Positions 42,412 to 51,520 are shown, numbered from the stretch's first letter. The stretch: DNA of 64,000 bases from Paenibacillus sp. FSL R7-0337 (GCF_037969875.1 NZ_CP150218.1:5084001-5148000), one strand, 5' to 3'. The notes: generated from the sequence alone by a model not told the origin. Numbers and translations: made by a program.

Positions 42412-43701
42412 ATGGGACAATCGATTCTGAGAATGAAGGCGGTACAGATTCTGCTGGTGGCCGCCGTTACTGCGGTAGCCGGAGAATTCAAGATCAACCC
42501 GTTTGACGGAGATATCTTCCGCATTGCCATGGGCAGCAGCGCCTTTCTCCTCTTCCTGCTGTTAATGAGGCAGCTGCCGTATATCCGCACAGGCTGTGCC
42601 ACCGGGGTGGTCGTGCTGCTGTTCCGGACTGCCATGGATATGGTGGAGGGAAGCGGACTGACGGCAGAGCAGAGCCTCAGCAGCCACTTCTCGGCAATGA
42701 TCTATTACATGGTGTTCGGCGCGCTGATGTATGTCATCAAGAGCCGGATCGACACCTTCCATCCGCTGGTGCTGGGCGCCGTTGCCGCGGTGATCGATCT
42801 CCTGTCCAATGAAATGGAGCTGCTGACCCGCCTGATTGTGCTGGATTCGGCTACCTTCCGGCTGAACGAGTGGACGTACCTGATGGCGATTGCGGTCTTG
42901 CGTACGTATTTCACCACCGGGGTATACAGCAGTATCTCTGTCAGCCAGCTGCGTATCCGGGAGCGGGAGCAGCATGAACGGACCCAGCAGATGCTCGGAT
43001 TCGGCTCCGGCCTGTACGGGGAAGTGTTCTATCTGAAGAAGTCCATAGGCACCCTGGAGCAGGTAACGCTGAACAGCTTCGAGCTGTACACCAAGCTGAA
43101 GGACGGGGAAGGCACGGGGCGTTACAGCCGGCAGGTGCTCGACATCACCCAGCAGCTCCATGAGGTGAAGAAGGATTCGCAGCGGATTCTGGCAGGGCTG
43201 GTGAAGCTGGTAGAGCGTGAGGTGAACGGGGACATGCCGTTATCGGGCATTCTGCAGTTCGCGGTCAAGAGCAATGGCAAATATGCGGAAATGCTGGGCA
43301 AAGAGATTAAGTTCCATATTCACATCACCTCCGATTACACAACCGACAGCTACATTCCTCTATTGACCCTGCTTAACAATCTTACCGCCAATGCGGTGGA
43401 AGTCATCCAAGGAACAGGCAGCATCCATCTGAACGCTTATGAGCAGGACGGTATGACGATTCTGACAGTTACTGATAGCGGGACGGGCATCGGGAAGCGT
43501 GATCTCCACCTGCTGTTCGAGCCGGGCTTCACAACGAAATTCGATGAAGAGGGCATCGCTGCCACGGGGATCGGGCTCTCACATGTACGGGATATAGTGA
43601 ATATGTTCGAGGGAAGCATTACGGTTCAGCCGGTATCGCATGCCGGAGGGGCCATGTTCCAGATTACAGTGCCGAGCATGAAGCTGCGGAAGGAGGAATA
43701 G
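42412..43701 (+). CDS. glnK: Glutamine-sensing histidine kinase (GlnK/YcbA type)
   Basis: A 429-residue sensor kinase. The N-terminal ~180 residues hold five or six membrane helices. The phosphoacceptor histidine is in QQLHEVKKDSQRI. The GHKL ATPase shows the N box LNNLTANAVEV, the G1/F region TDSGTGIGKRDLHLLFEPGFTTK and the G2 box ATGIGLSHVRDIV. B. subtilis GlnK (YcbA) has this architecture and, with GlnL, controls glutamine use. AGGAG fits ATG 42412 rather than GTG 42406. glnL starts three bases after the stop. Its place after glnQHMP suggests it senses the imported glutamine. Confidence 0.88.
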   Translation: MGQSILRMKAVQILLVAAVTAVAGEFKINPFDGDIFRIAMGSSAFLLFLLLMRQLPYIRTGCATGVVVLLFRTAMDMVEGSGLTAEQSLSSHFSAMIYYMVFGALMYVIKSRIDTFHPLVLGAVAAVIDLLSNEMELLTRLIVLDSATFRLNEWTYLMAIAVLRTYFTTGVYSSISVSQLRIREREQHERTQQMLGFGSGLYGEVFYLKKSIGTLEQVTLNSFELYTKLKDGEGTGRYSRQVLDITQQLHEVKKDSQRILAGLVKLVEREVNGDMPLSGILQFAVKSNGKYAEMLGKEIKFHIHITSDYTTDSYIPLLTLLNNLTANAVEVIQGTGSIHLNAYEQDGMTILTVTDSGTGIGKRDLHLLFEPGFTTKFDEEGIAATGIGLSHVRDIVNMFEGSITVQPVSHAGGAMFQITVPSMKLRKEE

Positions 43702-43704
43702 AGG

Positions 43705-44607
43705 ATGCCGCTATCATTCTGTATTGTAGATGACGACGCGTCGGCGAGAAGAATGCTGCAGCATATTATTGAGGACAGCGGGCTTGGTGAGGTGACGGGT
43801 ACTGCAGCGAGCGGACAGGAGGGTATAGCTCTGATACTGAGCGAGACCCCGGACATTGTGCTGATGGATCTGCTGATGCCGGACCAGGACGGGATTGAGA
43901 CCATCCTCACTCTTCAGGCACAGGGCTGCCGCTCCAAATTCGTCATGATCTCGCAGATTGAGAACGGGGACATGGTCAGCCGCGCCTACAGGAGCGGAAT
44001 TGAATTCTTCATCCGCAAGCCGATCAACAAGATTGAAGTCGAATCTGTTCTATATAAAGTGAATGAACGTTACGCCATGGGCCGTTATCTGGATGAGATC
44101 AAGCTGACGCTGGGCAAGCTGGAGGGCCTGCAGTTCGGACTGCCCCAGCTGCAGCCGGGCAAACGGACCGTCAAGGAGATTGTCCAGCCCATTCTGATGA
44201 ATATGGGTATGATCTCGGAGAATGGCAGCCGTGATATTATCACGATCATGGAGCTGGCGGTAGCGGAAGGGAAGAGCGGAAGTCTTCCGTCCCTGAAGGA
44301 GCTGTATGAGCTGACTGCTGCCAAATACAGACCGGTACCTGTGGAGGCAGCCAAAGAGGTCAAGGCTATTGAGCAGCGTCTGCGCCGCGCACTGGCGGCG
44401 GGTCTGACAAGTCTCGCGTCCATCGGTCTGACAGATTACGGGAATCCGAAGTTCGAGCATTATGCGCCGCTGTATTTCGACTTCGAAGAGGTGCGCCTGA
44501 AGATGAAGGAGATCGAACAGGGCCGGGATAGCGGCAAGGTGAAGGTGAACATTAAGAAATTTCTGCAGGTGCTGCATCTGGAGGTGCTGGAAGGCTTGGG
44601 CCGCTAA
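43705..44607 (+). CDS. glnL: Response regulator with YcbB-type output domain
   Basis: A 300-residue response regulator. The receiver (1-125) has the acidic pair DDD at 9-11, the phosphoacceptor Asp55 in VLMDLLMPDQDG and Lys in FIRKPINK. The C-terminal half (MGRYLDEIKLTLGKLEGLQFG onward) matches the YcbB domain of GlnL, the DNA-binding partner of GlnK. AAGGAGG precedes the start. The probable target is a glutamine-induced operon, possibly glnQHMP here or a glutaminase locus elsewhere. Confidence 0.9.
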   Translation: MPLSFCIVDDDASARRMLQHIIEDSGLGEVTGTAASGQEGIALILSETPDIVLMDLLMPDQDGIETILTLQAQGCRSKFVMISQIENGDMVSRAYRSGIEFFIRKPINKIEVESVLYKVNERYAMGRYLDEIKLTLGKLEGLQFGLPQLQPGKRTVKEIVQPILMNMGMISENGSRDIITIMELAVAEGKSGSLPSLKELYELTAAKYRPVPVEAAKEVKAIEQRLRRALAAGLTSLASIGLTDYGNPKFEHYAPLYFDFEEVRLKMKEIEQGRDSGKVKVNIKKFLQVLHLEVLEGLGR

Positions 44608-44679
44608 GCCGGATACGGGACTATGGGTCCGGGCCTTTCACTGCAAATGGCATCGTCAGCTATAGAGGCAAGACCAAGA

Positions 44680-44722
44680 AACCTCCGGAGCCGCTGGTCA
44701 GCGGGCTGGCGGTTATTTTTTT
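44680..44722 (+). terminator. Intrinsic terminator after glnL
   Basis: AACC..CC..AGCC..GCTG pairs in nested fashion with CAGC..GGGCT..GG..GGTT, followed by seven T's. Confidence 0.8.
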
Positions 44723-44809
44723 GCGGGGACATGCTGTACAATGGGAGGAAGCAACTAGAACAGCGCAGCTCTGCTGCGGATTGCCTACATAGGGCGGAGG
44801 ACTTATATT

Positions 44810-45769
44810 ATGATACGAACACTTGCCGTAACGCCTACGGGTGAGGTGCTGACCGATCTGCTGCTTCAGGATATCGTACTGGACGATTATTCCTGGATCT
44901 GGGCGGATTTCGCTATGCCGACGGAGGAAGAAACCTTGAAGCTGGATACTTATTTTCATTTTCACCCGCTGGCAATTGAAGACTGTATGCATGTCTTGCA
45001 GCGGCCGAAGCTTGATTATTACGAGGATGTGCAGTTCTTCGTGCTGCATTCGCTGAATGAGCGGACGCTGGAGGCCGAAGAGATTGACCTGTTCCTCAGC
45101 CCGAAATTCCTCGTCTCCTACCATCATCAGGACAAGCCGGAGATGGAGGAAGCGTGGCAGATGGTCAAAGCTGAGATTCATAGCCGCAAGGGCTGGTCGG
45201 GCGGACCGATGGCCGCTGCTTACACTGTGATGGACAAGCTGGTCGACAGGTATTTCCCGTCCTTGTATACGCTGGAGGATGAACTTGCGGATCTGGAGAG
45301 CCAGGGCGGCAACGAATCGGTGGAAGAGCTGATGAGCCAGGTCTTCAATGTACGCGGAAGGCTGCTGAAGCTGCGGCGGACGATTGTGCCGATGCGTGAT
45401 CTGATGTACCGGATTGTCAATTCGCAGCATGTGCAGAGTAACGGGGAGGAGCGGGTCTACTTCGGCGATATCTATGATCATCTGCTGAAGCTGACCGACA
45501 TGATTGAAGTTGACCGGGAAATGACCGCCGACCTGCGTGACAGCTATATCTCGCTCAACTCCAACCGGATGAACTCCATTATGAAGACACTCACGGTGAT
45601 TACCACGGTATTCATGCCGCTGACGCTGATCGCCGGAATCTATGGAATGAACTTCAGGGTGATGCCGGAGCTGGAATGGAAATACAGCTATTTCGCAGTG
45701 CTGCTGCTTATGCTGGTGCTGGGAATCGGAATGTTCGGCTGGTTCCGGCGGAGCGGCTGGTTTAAGTAA
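44810..45769 (+). CDS. corA: CorA-type magnesium transporter
   Basis: A 319-residue CorA/MIT channel. The long cytosolic domain has helical stretches (LADLESQGGNESVEELMSQVFNVRGRLLKLRR). Two C-terminal membrane helices (about 258-278 and 293-312) flank the pore signature YGMNF in AGIYGMNFRVMPELEWKYSY. It works as a pentamer for divalent cations, mainly magnesium. No magnesium riboswitch is visible upstream; GGCGGAGGA precedes ATG 44810. It is convergent with the next gene. Confidence 0.93.
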   Translation: MIRTLAVTPTGEVLTDLLLQDIVLDDYSWIWADFAMPTEEETLKLDTYFHFHPLAIEDCMHVLQRPKLDYYEDVQFFVLHSLNERTLEAEEIDLFLSPKFLVSYHHQDKPEMEEAWQMVKAEIHSRKGWSGGPMAAAYTVMDKLVDRYFPSLYTLEDELADLESQGGNESVEELMSQVFNVRGRLLKLRRTIVPMRDLMYRIVNSQHVQSNGEERVYFGDIYDHLLKLTDMIEVDREMTADLRDSYISLNSNRMNSIMKTLTVITTVFMPLTLIAGIYGMNFRVMPELEWKYSYFAVLLLMLVLGIGMFGWFRRSGWFK

Positions 45770-45796
45770 CGGGAAAAGCGCGTTAAACGCCGCCGC

Positions 45797-46345
45797 TTAG
45801 GAACGGCGGCGCTTAACGGAGGAAGGCCCGCCGGATTTACGCTTTTTGGAGGTGGTATTGCGGCGCTTCGGGACGGAGCGTCTTTTTTTGCGCCGTTTGG
45901 GGCTATAGAGGGCTGCATCCTCCTCGGCGGCGAGCTCTCCCGCTCCGCTTCCCTTGCCTTTGCCAAAGCCGCCCATCACAAGCTTCACCATCGGAGCCAT
46001 CTGTGAGAAGCCCTGCATTACCTTCTGCACCTTGCCCATGGTGTTGACGATTCCGTCAATACCGCCCATCCGGTCAACGATTCCCTTGATCTGTTCCATA
46101 TTCGCCAGACTTCCAAGATTGCCGAGTCCGCCAAGCAGGCCTCCGGCCTTCGCAGTAGAGGCTTCTGCAGCAGGGAGCGCGAGGGTCGTATCGGTGACTT
46201 CAGCGCCATAAGCAGGCAGCAGCTCAGGTTCTCCGGGAAGCGGGGCAGGTGTATAAGCAGATAGTCCCGGGTAGGGTGACGGATTGTAGGGTTCAGCCAG
46301 GGAACGGCCTTGCTGGCGGGAATGATTATAGTAATGCTGAGGCAT
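45797..46345 (-). CDS. Hypothetical protein with lysine/arginine-rich tail (VrrA/YqfQ-like?)
   Basis: A 182-residue protein. The Pro/Tyr-rich N-terminus (about 1-60) is followed by a Gly-rich helical core (GGLLGGLGNLGSLANMEQIKGIVDRMGGIDGIVNTMGKVQKVMQGFSQMAPMVKLVM, residues about 67-125). The strongly basic tail (RRKKRRSVPKRRNTTSKKRKS) could bind nucleic acid or anionic polymer. The core is reminiscent of the YqfQ/VrrA group of Bacillus, usually spore- or coat-linked, but I am not sure. It has its own start near 46345 and is convergent with corA. Confidence 0.7.
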   Translation of the reverse strand: MPQHYYNHSRQQGRSLAEPYNPSPYPGLSAYTPAPLPGEPELLPAYGAEVTDTTLALPAAEASTAKAGGLLGGLGNLGSLANMEQIKGIVDRMGGIDGIVNTMGKVQKVMQGFSQMAPMVKLVMGGFGKGKGSGAGELAAEEDAALYSPKRRKKRRSVPKRRNTTSKKRKSGGPSSVKRRRS

Positions 46346-46384
46346 AGGATCACATTCCTTCGTTAGTGGTTTGCTATACTGTAT

Positions 46385-46620
46385 GTCATGGGCGAACAGA
46401 CGGTATAGACGAATGCCCGGGTAACCGGGATACTAGCGGAAAAGGGCGAATGCCTATAGAGCGGCAAGCGGAAGTGAAGAAACCGTGTCCATGCTTGATT
46501 TCGCACGGTTTTGTAGTACTATGAGTAAGGCGGTCTAACCTGGAAGCCGGAAGTAGATTAGAATTAACCCCAGTGATGGTGTACGCCAGGGGTGGACGTT
46601 TGTCCATCGATTTCACTCTT
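46385..46620 (+). other. Structured non-coding stretch upstream of yerC
   Basis: The 374-base gap 46346-46719 has no credible gene. It contains CCCGG-GTAA-CCGGG (about 46418-46431, a GNRA-type loop), AAACCGTG/CACGGTTT (about 46479-46512), ACCCC/GGGGT (about 46567-46594) and GGAC-GTTT-GTCC (about 46593-46604). The local order CGGGTAA..GAAA..GTCCATGCT..GCACGGT loosely recalls the start of B-type RNase P RNA, but the universal core is not intact. Confidence 0.4.
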
Positions 46621-46719
46621 TACAGCGTGAAACCGTTAATGCTTGAAAAATGTGCTCCAGTACAATATAGTAGAGGCAAGATAGTCACATTAAGTTAATG
46701 TTTAGGGGATGATAGGGCG

Positions 46720-47010
46720 ATGCAGCTAAAGAAGCTAAACGATAAAAGTATCGATCAATTATTTGAGGCTATTTTAACATTGAAAAATATGGAAGAATGT
46801 TATGTATTCTTTGATGATCTGTGCACAGTGAACGAAATTCAATCGCTCTCGCAGCGCCTTGAGGTTGCGCGGATGCTGGGCAAGGGGTCTACATATAATC
46901 AGATCGAAGCCGAGACGGGGGCCAGTACGGCTACAATTTCCCGCGTGAAGCGCTGCCTGAACTATGGCAATGACGGTTATAAGCTTACGCTGGAACGTCT
47001 GGGCCGATAA
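46720..47010 (+). CDS. yerC: YerC/YecD-family TrpR-related regulator
   Basis: A 96-residue TrpR-like protein. The helical N-terminus KKLNDKSIDQLFEAILTLKNMEECYVFFDDLCTVNEIQSLSQRLEVARML and the helix-turn-helix TYNQIEAETGASTATISRVKRCLNYGNDGYK are the YerC signature. The function is not established; it is probably a DNA-binding regulator. GGGGATGATAGGGCG gives only a modest ribosome site. The chelatase-like gene starts four bases after the stop, suggesting one transcript. Confidence 0.92.
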   Translation: MQLKKLNDKSIDQLFEAILTLKNMEECYVFFDDLCTVNEIQSLSQRLEVARMLGKGSTYNQIEAETGASTATISRVKRCLNYGNDGYKLTLERLGR

Positions 47011-47013
47011 TCT

Positions 47014-47778
47014 ATGGTTCCGGGTGTATTGTTAATCAGTCACGGCTCCCGTGATCAGGCCTGGGTGTCGATGGTAGACGAGGCAGTGAGCCATCTCACG
47101 TTCCGGGAGGAGCTGCCGGTGGCAGTGGCTTTCCTTGAGCTGGTAGAAGGACGATTGATACAGGATGGAATCGATAAGCTGGAACATGCAGGGGTCACAG
47201 ATATTATTGTGATCCCCTTGTTTGTTTCTTCCGGCAGCACGCATGTCGATGAGATAGAGTATGCGCTGGGCGCTAAGCCGGTTCCTGAGCGGGAGACCGA
47301 CCTTGCGCCGTTCAGGGTTGCCGCGAAAATTCACTATGGCTATCCTGTCGATGATGATCCCGATATTGCGCAAATGCTGTGGGATAAGATTCGGGAACTG
47401 TCAAAGCATAACGGGCGGGAGATGGTGCTGCTGGTCGGACACGGCAGTAGACATGACGGCTTCCGGCAGCGCTGGGAGCAGGGCATCTCTTCACTTGCCG
47501 CGCGGGTACGGGAGATAAGCGGGCTGGATGCAGCTGATTACGGGCTGCTGAACCCGGACAGTATAAGAAGCCGGGTGGAGCACTGGCAGAAGCAGGGCTA
47601 TGGTGTGTTGGTAGCTCCGCTTTTTTTGAGTGAGGGGTACTTCACTAAGGTGGTTATTCCGCAGCGGCTGGAAGGGTTAGATTATGCCTACTCCGGCCAG
47701 ACGCTGCTGCCGCATCCGCTGCTGCCGCGCTGGATTCAGCGGCAGGTGGAAGCAGTGCTCCAGCGCCTGGAGGCTTGA
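47014..47778 (+). CDS. Sirohydrochlorin chelatase-like protein (CbiX/SirB family)
   Basis: A 254-residue protein with two homologous class II chelatase halves. Each carries the metal-inserting histidine motif: LLISHGSRDQAW near the N-terminus and LLVGHGSRHDGF near residue 146. Members put Fe or Co into sirohydrochlorin for siroheme or cobalamin. No other tetrapyrrole gene lies nearby, so the metal cannot be chosen. The start lies four bases after yerC; there is no separate promoter. Confidence 0.85.
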   Translation: MVPGVLLISHGSRDQAWVSMVDEAVSHLTFREELPVAVAFLELVEGRLIQDGIDKLEHAGVTDIIVIPLFVSSGSTHVDEIEYALGAKPVPERETDLAPFRVAAKIHYGYPVDDDPDIAQMLWDKIRELSKHNGREMVLLVGHGSRHDGFRQRWEQGISSLAARVREISGLDAADYGLLNPDSIRSRVEHWQKQGYGVLVAPLFLSEGYFTKVVIPQRLEGLDYAYSGQTLLPHPLLPRWIQRQVEAVLQRLEA

Positions 47779-47950
47779 GGGTCAACGTTAATTCGTAAGC
47801 GGGTAATGAAGCTGATTATAGGGTGCGCCCAGTGTTCCATGTAGCCATGGTTACCACTGCTGCATACATATATCTATACTTTCTGCCGATCTTCTAAGCT
47901 TGGAGCCCGAGCGGAGGGTATACTTATATTCCTCCTCAGTTCCTCCGACA

Positions 47951-47980
47951 TTGCTTGTGGGGTACAGAATTGGGTATAAT
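47951..47980 (+). promoter_or_regulatory. Predicted sigma-A promoter of dgkB
   Basis: TTGCTT (47951-47956), an 18-base spacer and TATAAT (47975-47980), about 42 bases before the dgkB start. Confidence 0.6.
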
Positions 47981-48021
47981 CAGTAAAGTTATCCATTATA
48001 TAAACAGGTGGCGTTCCGGTA

Positions 48022-48912
48022 ATGAAAACTGCGAGATTGATTTATAATCCCACTTCTGGACGGGAAGAAATGAAAAGACGACTCGCCGATATTCTAGACC
48101 GGCTGGATATGGGCGGTATCGAAGCTACCTGCCATGCAACAACGGGAGAGGGCGATGCTACTGCGGCTGCAGCCCAGGCTGTGGAACGCGGTACTTATGA
48201 TCTGATCATAGCTGCCGGAGGCGATGGTACGCTTAATGAAGTGATTAACGGGATGGCGGAGAAGCCGAACCTTCCCCCGCTCGGCATATTGCCGCTGGGA
48301 ACGACGAATGATTTCGCGCGGGCCATGGGTATTCCGAAGAATTGGGAGGAAGCCTGTGACCTGATTCTGCGTCAGGAATCGCGCCTGATCGATCTCGGCA
48401 AAGCCAATGACCGTTACTTCATTAATATAGCAGGCGGAGGGCAGCTGACGGAGCTGACCTATGAGGTCCCCAGCAAGCTGAAGACCATGATGGGTCAGCT
48501 CGCCTATTATCTGAAGGGGATCGAGAAGATGGCCAGCCTTGCTCCGCAAGAGCTGTACATCCGCGCGAACGGCCAGGAGATGATCCATGACGAGTTCATG
48601 CTCTTCCTGATCGCCAACACGAATTCAGTCGGCGGCTTCGAGAAGCTGGCCCCGGGTGCGCGTATCGATGACGGCCTGCTCGACGTTATTGCCGTTAAGA
48701 AATGCAACCTGGCCGAGTTCATCCGGCTGGTGCGTCTGACCATCCGCGGAGATCACCTGAATGACAAGAAGGTTATCCATTTCCGCACCGATGCCATGGA
48801 GGTTACCTCTCCCGGCCACGTACAGTTGAACCTGGACGGCGAGCTTGGCGGCACCCTGCCGGGCAACTTCAGCATCCTGCCGCAGCATCTGCGGATTTTC
48901 GCGCAGAATTAA
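48022..48912 (+). CDS. dgkB: Diacylglycerol kinase
   Basis: A 296-residue soluble lipid kinase of the DAGK catalytic superfamily. The nucleotide loop GGDGTLNEVINGM (about residues 69-81) and the LGTTNDFARAMGIP motif are intact, and the C-terminus QLNLDGELGGTLP carries the conserved DGE. It phosphorylates diacylglycerol made during lipoteichoic acid synthesis, returning it to phosphatidate. rlmD follows after 34 bases, the same neighbour as in B. subtilis (yerQ-yefA). Confidence 0.93.
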   Translation: MKTARLIYNPTSGREEMKRRLADILDRLDMGGIEATCHATTGEGDATAAAAQAVERGTYDLIIAAGGDGTLNEVINGMAEKPNLPPLGILPLGTTNDFARAMGIPKNWEEACDLILRQESRLIDLGKANDRYFINIAGGGQLTELTYEVPSKLKTMMGQLAYYLKGIEKMASLAPQELYIRANGQEMIHDEFMLFLIANTNSVGGFEKLAPGARIDDGLLDVIAVKKCNLAEFIRLVRLTIRGDHLNDKKVIHFRTDAMEVTSPGHVQLNLDGELGGTLPGNFSILPQHLRIFAQN

Positions 48913-48946
48913 TCGTGAAGAACATGAAAGAAGTGAACCTATACAC

Positions 48947-50452
48947 ATGAATAAACAACGCAGCAGGCGCAGCGCAAGCCGCCGGGAACAAGGGACGGCC
49001 CCTGTCGCCGGTCTGCCGGTGAATAAGAACGATGAGGTCCTGCTCGATATTATCGGCATGACCCATGAAGGTGAAGGGGTAGGCCGCGTAGAGGGCTTTA
49101 CCCTATTTGTGCAGGGCGCTCTTCCCGGTGAGAGGGTCCGGGCCAGAGTGCTGAAGACCAAGAAGCAGTATGGCTACGCCAAGCTGCTGGAGCTAGTGCA
49201 GGCCAGCAGCGACCGCATCGCGCCGCCTTGCCCGATCTATGATCAATGCGGCGGCTGCCAGCTGCAGCATATGGATTACACCGCGCAGCTCGCGTGGAAG
49301 CGGCAGTTGGTGGTGGACAACCTCCAGCGGATCGGGAAGCTGGAGGTGGCCGGTGCAGTTAGTGGAGGAGCGGCGAGTACAGATGGAGCAAGTGCATCAG
49401 GGACTCAAGGCGAAGGCATCCGCGTGCTGCCTACACTCGGCATGGACGAGCCATGGCGCTACCGCAACAAGGCCCAGGTGCCTATCGGTGTGACCGAAGG
49501 CGGTCTGGTCGGCGGCTTCTATGCACGGGGCAGTCACCGGATCATCGACATGGAGACCTGTCTGATCCAGCATGAGGACAACGACAAGGTCGTTGCCACC
49601 GTCAAGAGCCTCGGCCGAGAGCTAGGCATCACCGCCTATGACGAAGAGACCGGCCGTGGCCTGCTCCGTCACGTTGTGGTGAAGAAGGCGTTCCGCACCG
49701 GCCAGATGATGCTGGTGCTGGTCACGAACGGCCGGGATATCCCGCATCTGGATGCTTGGCTCGGTAGTATCCGTGAGCAGCTTCCGGCGGTGGTCAGCCT
49801 CTGCCAGAATATTAACACGCAGAAGACCAATGTCATCTTCGGCAACGATACCCGTGTCCTCTGGGGCAGCGAGGTCATCTATGACTACATTGGAGAGGTG
49901 CAATTCGCCATCTCGGCGCGCTCCTTCTACCAGGTGAACCCGGCCCAGACTGAGGTGCTGTATGGCAGAACTCTGGAATACGCTGCACTTACCGGCAAGG
50001 AAACCGTGATTGATGCCTACTGCGGCATCGGCACCATCTCCCTGTTCCTGGCCCAGCACGCGGATCAGGTGTACGGAGTTGAGATCGTCCCTGAAGCCAT
50101 CGAAGACGCCCGTGCCAATGCGAAGCTGAACGGAATGAACAACGTGAAGTTCGAAGTCGGCGCTTCGGAGGATGTCATCCCCGCTTGGAAAGAGCAGGGC
50201 ATCACTCCCGATGTCATCGTCGTCGATCCCCCGCGCAAGGGCTGCGACCCGCGCCTGCTGGAGACTATCCTGCTGATGCAGCCGGAGCGTGTCGTCTATG
50301 TCTCGTGCAACCCGTCTACCCTGGCCCGCGATTTGCGGGTGCTGGAGGATGGGGGATACCGGGCGGTGGAGGTCACGCCGGTGGATATGTTCCCGCATAC
50401 GGTGCATGTGGAGTGTACAGTGTTACTAAAATTGAAAGGGGCTAATGACTAA
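48947..50452 (+). CDS. rlmD: 23S rRNA (uracil-C5)-methyltransferase, RlmD/RlmCD type
   Basis: A 501-residue TrmA-family methyltransferase. The N-terminal TRAM domain (about 24-82; IIGMTHEGEGVGRVEGFTLFVQGALPGE) precedes the iron-sulfur cysteines CPIYDQCGGCQLQHM. The Rossmann methyltransferase domain has DAYCGIGTISLFLA, VVDPPRKGCDP and the catalytic cysteine in VSCNPSTLARDL. In B. subtilis one such enzyme methylates two 23S uridines. A Ser/Ala/Gly-rich insert (AVSGGAASTDGASASGTQG, about 143-161) is unusual. A frame reaching up to 48845 lies inside dgkB and is rejected. Confidence 0.93.
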   Translation: MNKQRSRRSASRREQGTAPVAGLPVNKNDEVLLDIIGMTHEGEGVGRVEGFTLFVQGALPGERVRARVLKTKKQYGYAKLLELVQASSDRIAPPCPIYDQCGGCQLQHMDYTAQLAWKRQLVVDNLQRIGKLEVAGAVSGGAASTDGASASGTQGEGIRVLPTLGMDEPWRYRNKAQVPIGVTEGGLVGGFYARGSHRIIDMETCLIQHEDNDKVVATVKSLGRELGITAYDEETGRGLLRHVVVKKAFRTGQMMLVLVTNGRDIPHLDAWLGSIREQLPAVVSLCQNINTQKTNVIFGNDTRVLWGSEVIYDYIGEVQFAISARSFYQVNPAQTEVLYGRTLEYAALTGKETVIDAYCGIGTISLFLAQHADQVYGVEIVPEAIEDARANAKLNGMNNVKFEVGASEDVIPAWKEQGITPDVIVVDPPRKGCDPRLLETILLMQPERVVYVSCNPSTLARDLRVLEDGGYRAVEVTPVDMFPHTVHVECTVLLKLKGAND

Positions 50453-50459
50453 GCCCCTT
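50436..50459 (+). terminator. Possible terminator overlapping the rlmD end
   Basis: AAGGGGCT (50436-50443) pairs with AGCCCCTT (50452-50459) across the rlmD stop codon. The T run is missing, so function is doubtful. It marks the left edge of the accessory region. Confidence 0.4.
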
Positions 50460-50853
50460 GTAGTAATTCGCCTTTTCCTTGAGGTTGGGCAATGTTGTAG
50501 TGAATCTTGATGAAGTAGGCACGGAATCTCTCTTCCGTGTCTTTTTGCATTTCGAGAATGGATTCCAATTCAACTTTTCGTTTCATAATTCCTTGCTGTT
50601 CAGATTGGATGCGTTCATTTTGGACGGTAAAAGCATCAAGGGTTAATGCCTGATTTGAGAAGAGGGCAAGGTCATTCTGCCTAGCGAATTGCTTTTTGTT
50701 GTCGCGGCATAGTTTACCGTTGTCTGTTCCGTACAAAATTTTCCTCAATGCTATGGTACGTACATCCAAAACGAACAAAGAATTCGTGCATTCTCCTTGT
50801 GTACCAGTATATGGTAGTATGACTATGACTGCATTAAAATGTTCAAGGGACAA
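50449..50853 (-). pseudogene. Possible remnant of a serine recombinase C-terminus
   Basis: A 134-codon frame. Its second half (KKQFARQNDLALFSNQALTLDAFTVQNERIQSEQQGIMKRKVELESIL) has the pattern of the C-terminal coiled-coil of large serine recombinases (a helix, then an 'I-T-x-x-x-F' turn, then a Glu/Lys coiled coil). No catalytic or zinc-ribbon part is present. The frame overlaps the rlmD stop by four bases and has no convincing ribosome site. I read it as a fragment left by an integration event; a short genuine gene is not excluded. Confidence 0.4.
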
Positions 50854-50889
50854 GGGGAAATACGAATATTACGTTGGGGAGGTTACAGT

Positions 50890-51438
50890 ATGATTTATGT
50901 AGTTCGACACGGACAAACAGATTTGAACAAAGAGAGAAGACTCCAAGGTAGACTAGGGTTGCCATTAAATGAAGTAGGTATCAATCAAGCGGAACTTTTA
51001 AGGGATAAACTTAAGAATACAAAATTTGACTATGTCTTTTCTTCCCCACAAGAAAGAGCTATCCAAACTGCTGAGATTGCAACAGGTGCTAAAGCGATAA
51101 TTGATAAGAGACTGGATGTATTCGATTTAGGTGAAGCCGATGGATTAAAAAAAGGCGATGTAAAAATGGTCGGAGTAGTACCTGATACGAGGGTTTATAA
51201 AGGCGTTGAAGAAATTAAGACCTACATATCAAGAGTCTTCAACTTTATGAATGAACTTGAAGCTAAATACAGTTTAAGAAATGTGAATATTTTAATATCA
51301 GGTCACAGATGTACTACTGGTTGTATTGGAGCTTATTTTGAAGGTATTCCCGAAGACGGGAATATTTTAAGATTTTCATCTGACAACGGACACTACAAAG
51401 AATATATTTTTAATTCGGTGCTAGTAAGGAACGACTAA
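50890..51438 (+). CDS. Histidine phosphatase family protein
   Basis: A 182-residue phosphoglycerate-mutase-like phosphatase. The catalytic histidine motif is YVVRHGQTDLNKERRLQGRLGLPLNEVG, the conserved SSPQERAIQTAEIA follows, and the second histidine is in ILISGHRCTTGCIGAYF. GGGGAGG is six bases upstream of ATG 50890. Codon use is much more AT-rich than in the genes to the left, fitting a transferred segment. The substrate is unknown; such enzymes in accessory regions often clip phosphate from sugars or nucleotides. Confidence 0.88.
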   Translation: MIYVVRHGQTDLNKERRLQGRLGLPLNEVGINQAELLRDKLKNTKFDYVFSSPQERAIQTAEIATGAKAIIDKRLDVFDLGEADGLKKGDVKMVGVVPDTRVYKGVEEIKTYISRVFNFMNELEAKYSLRNVNILISGHRCTTGCIGAYFEGIPEDGNILRFSSDNGHYKEYIFNSVLVRND

Positions 51439-51520
51439 TAGTTGAGATGTATTGGCGAAAATAAAAAAACAACAGTAATTGATTAACCAATCGTTATGAA
51501 GAAAACCGAGACGTTTTATC

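Noticed and set aside
46385..46620. RNase P RNA (rnpB)
   Set aside because: Only short scattered motifs agree. The conserved GAGGAAAGUCC core is interrupted, and the gap is too short for a full B-type RNA before yerC.
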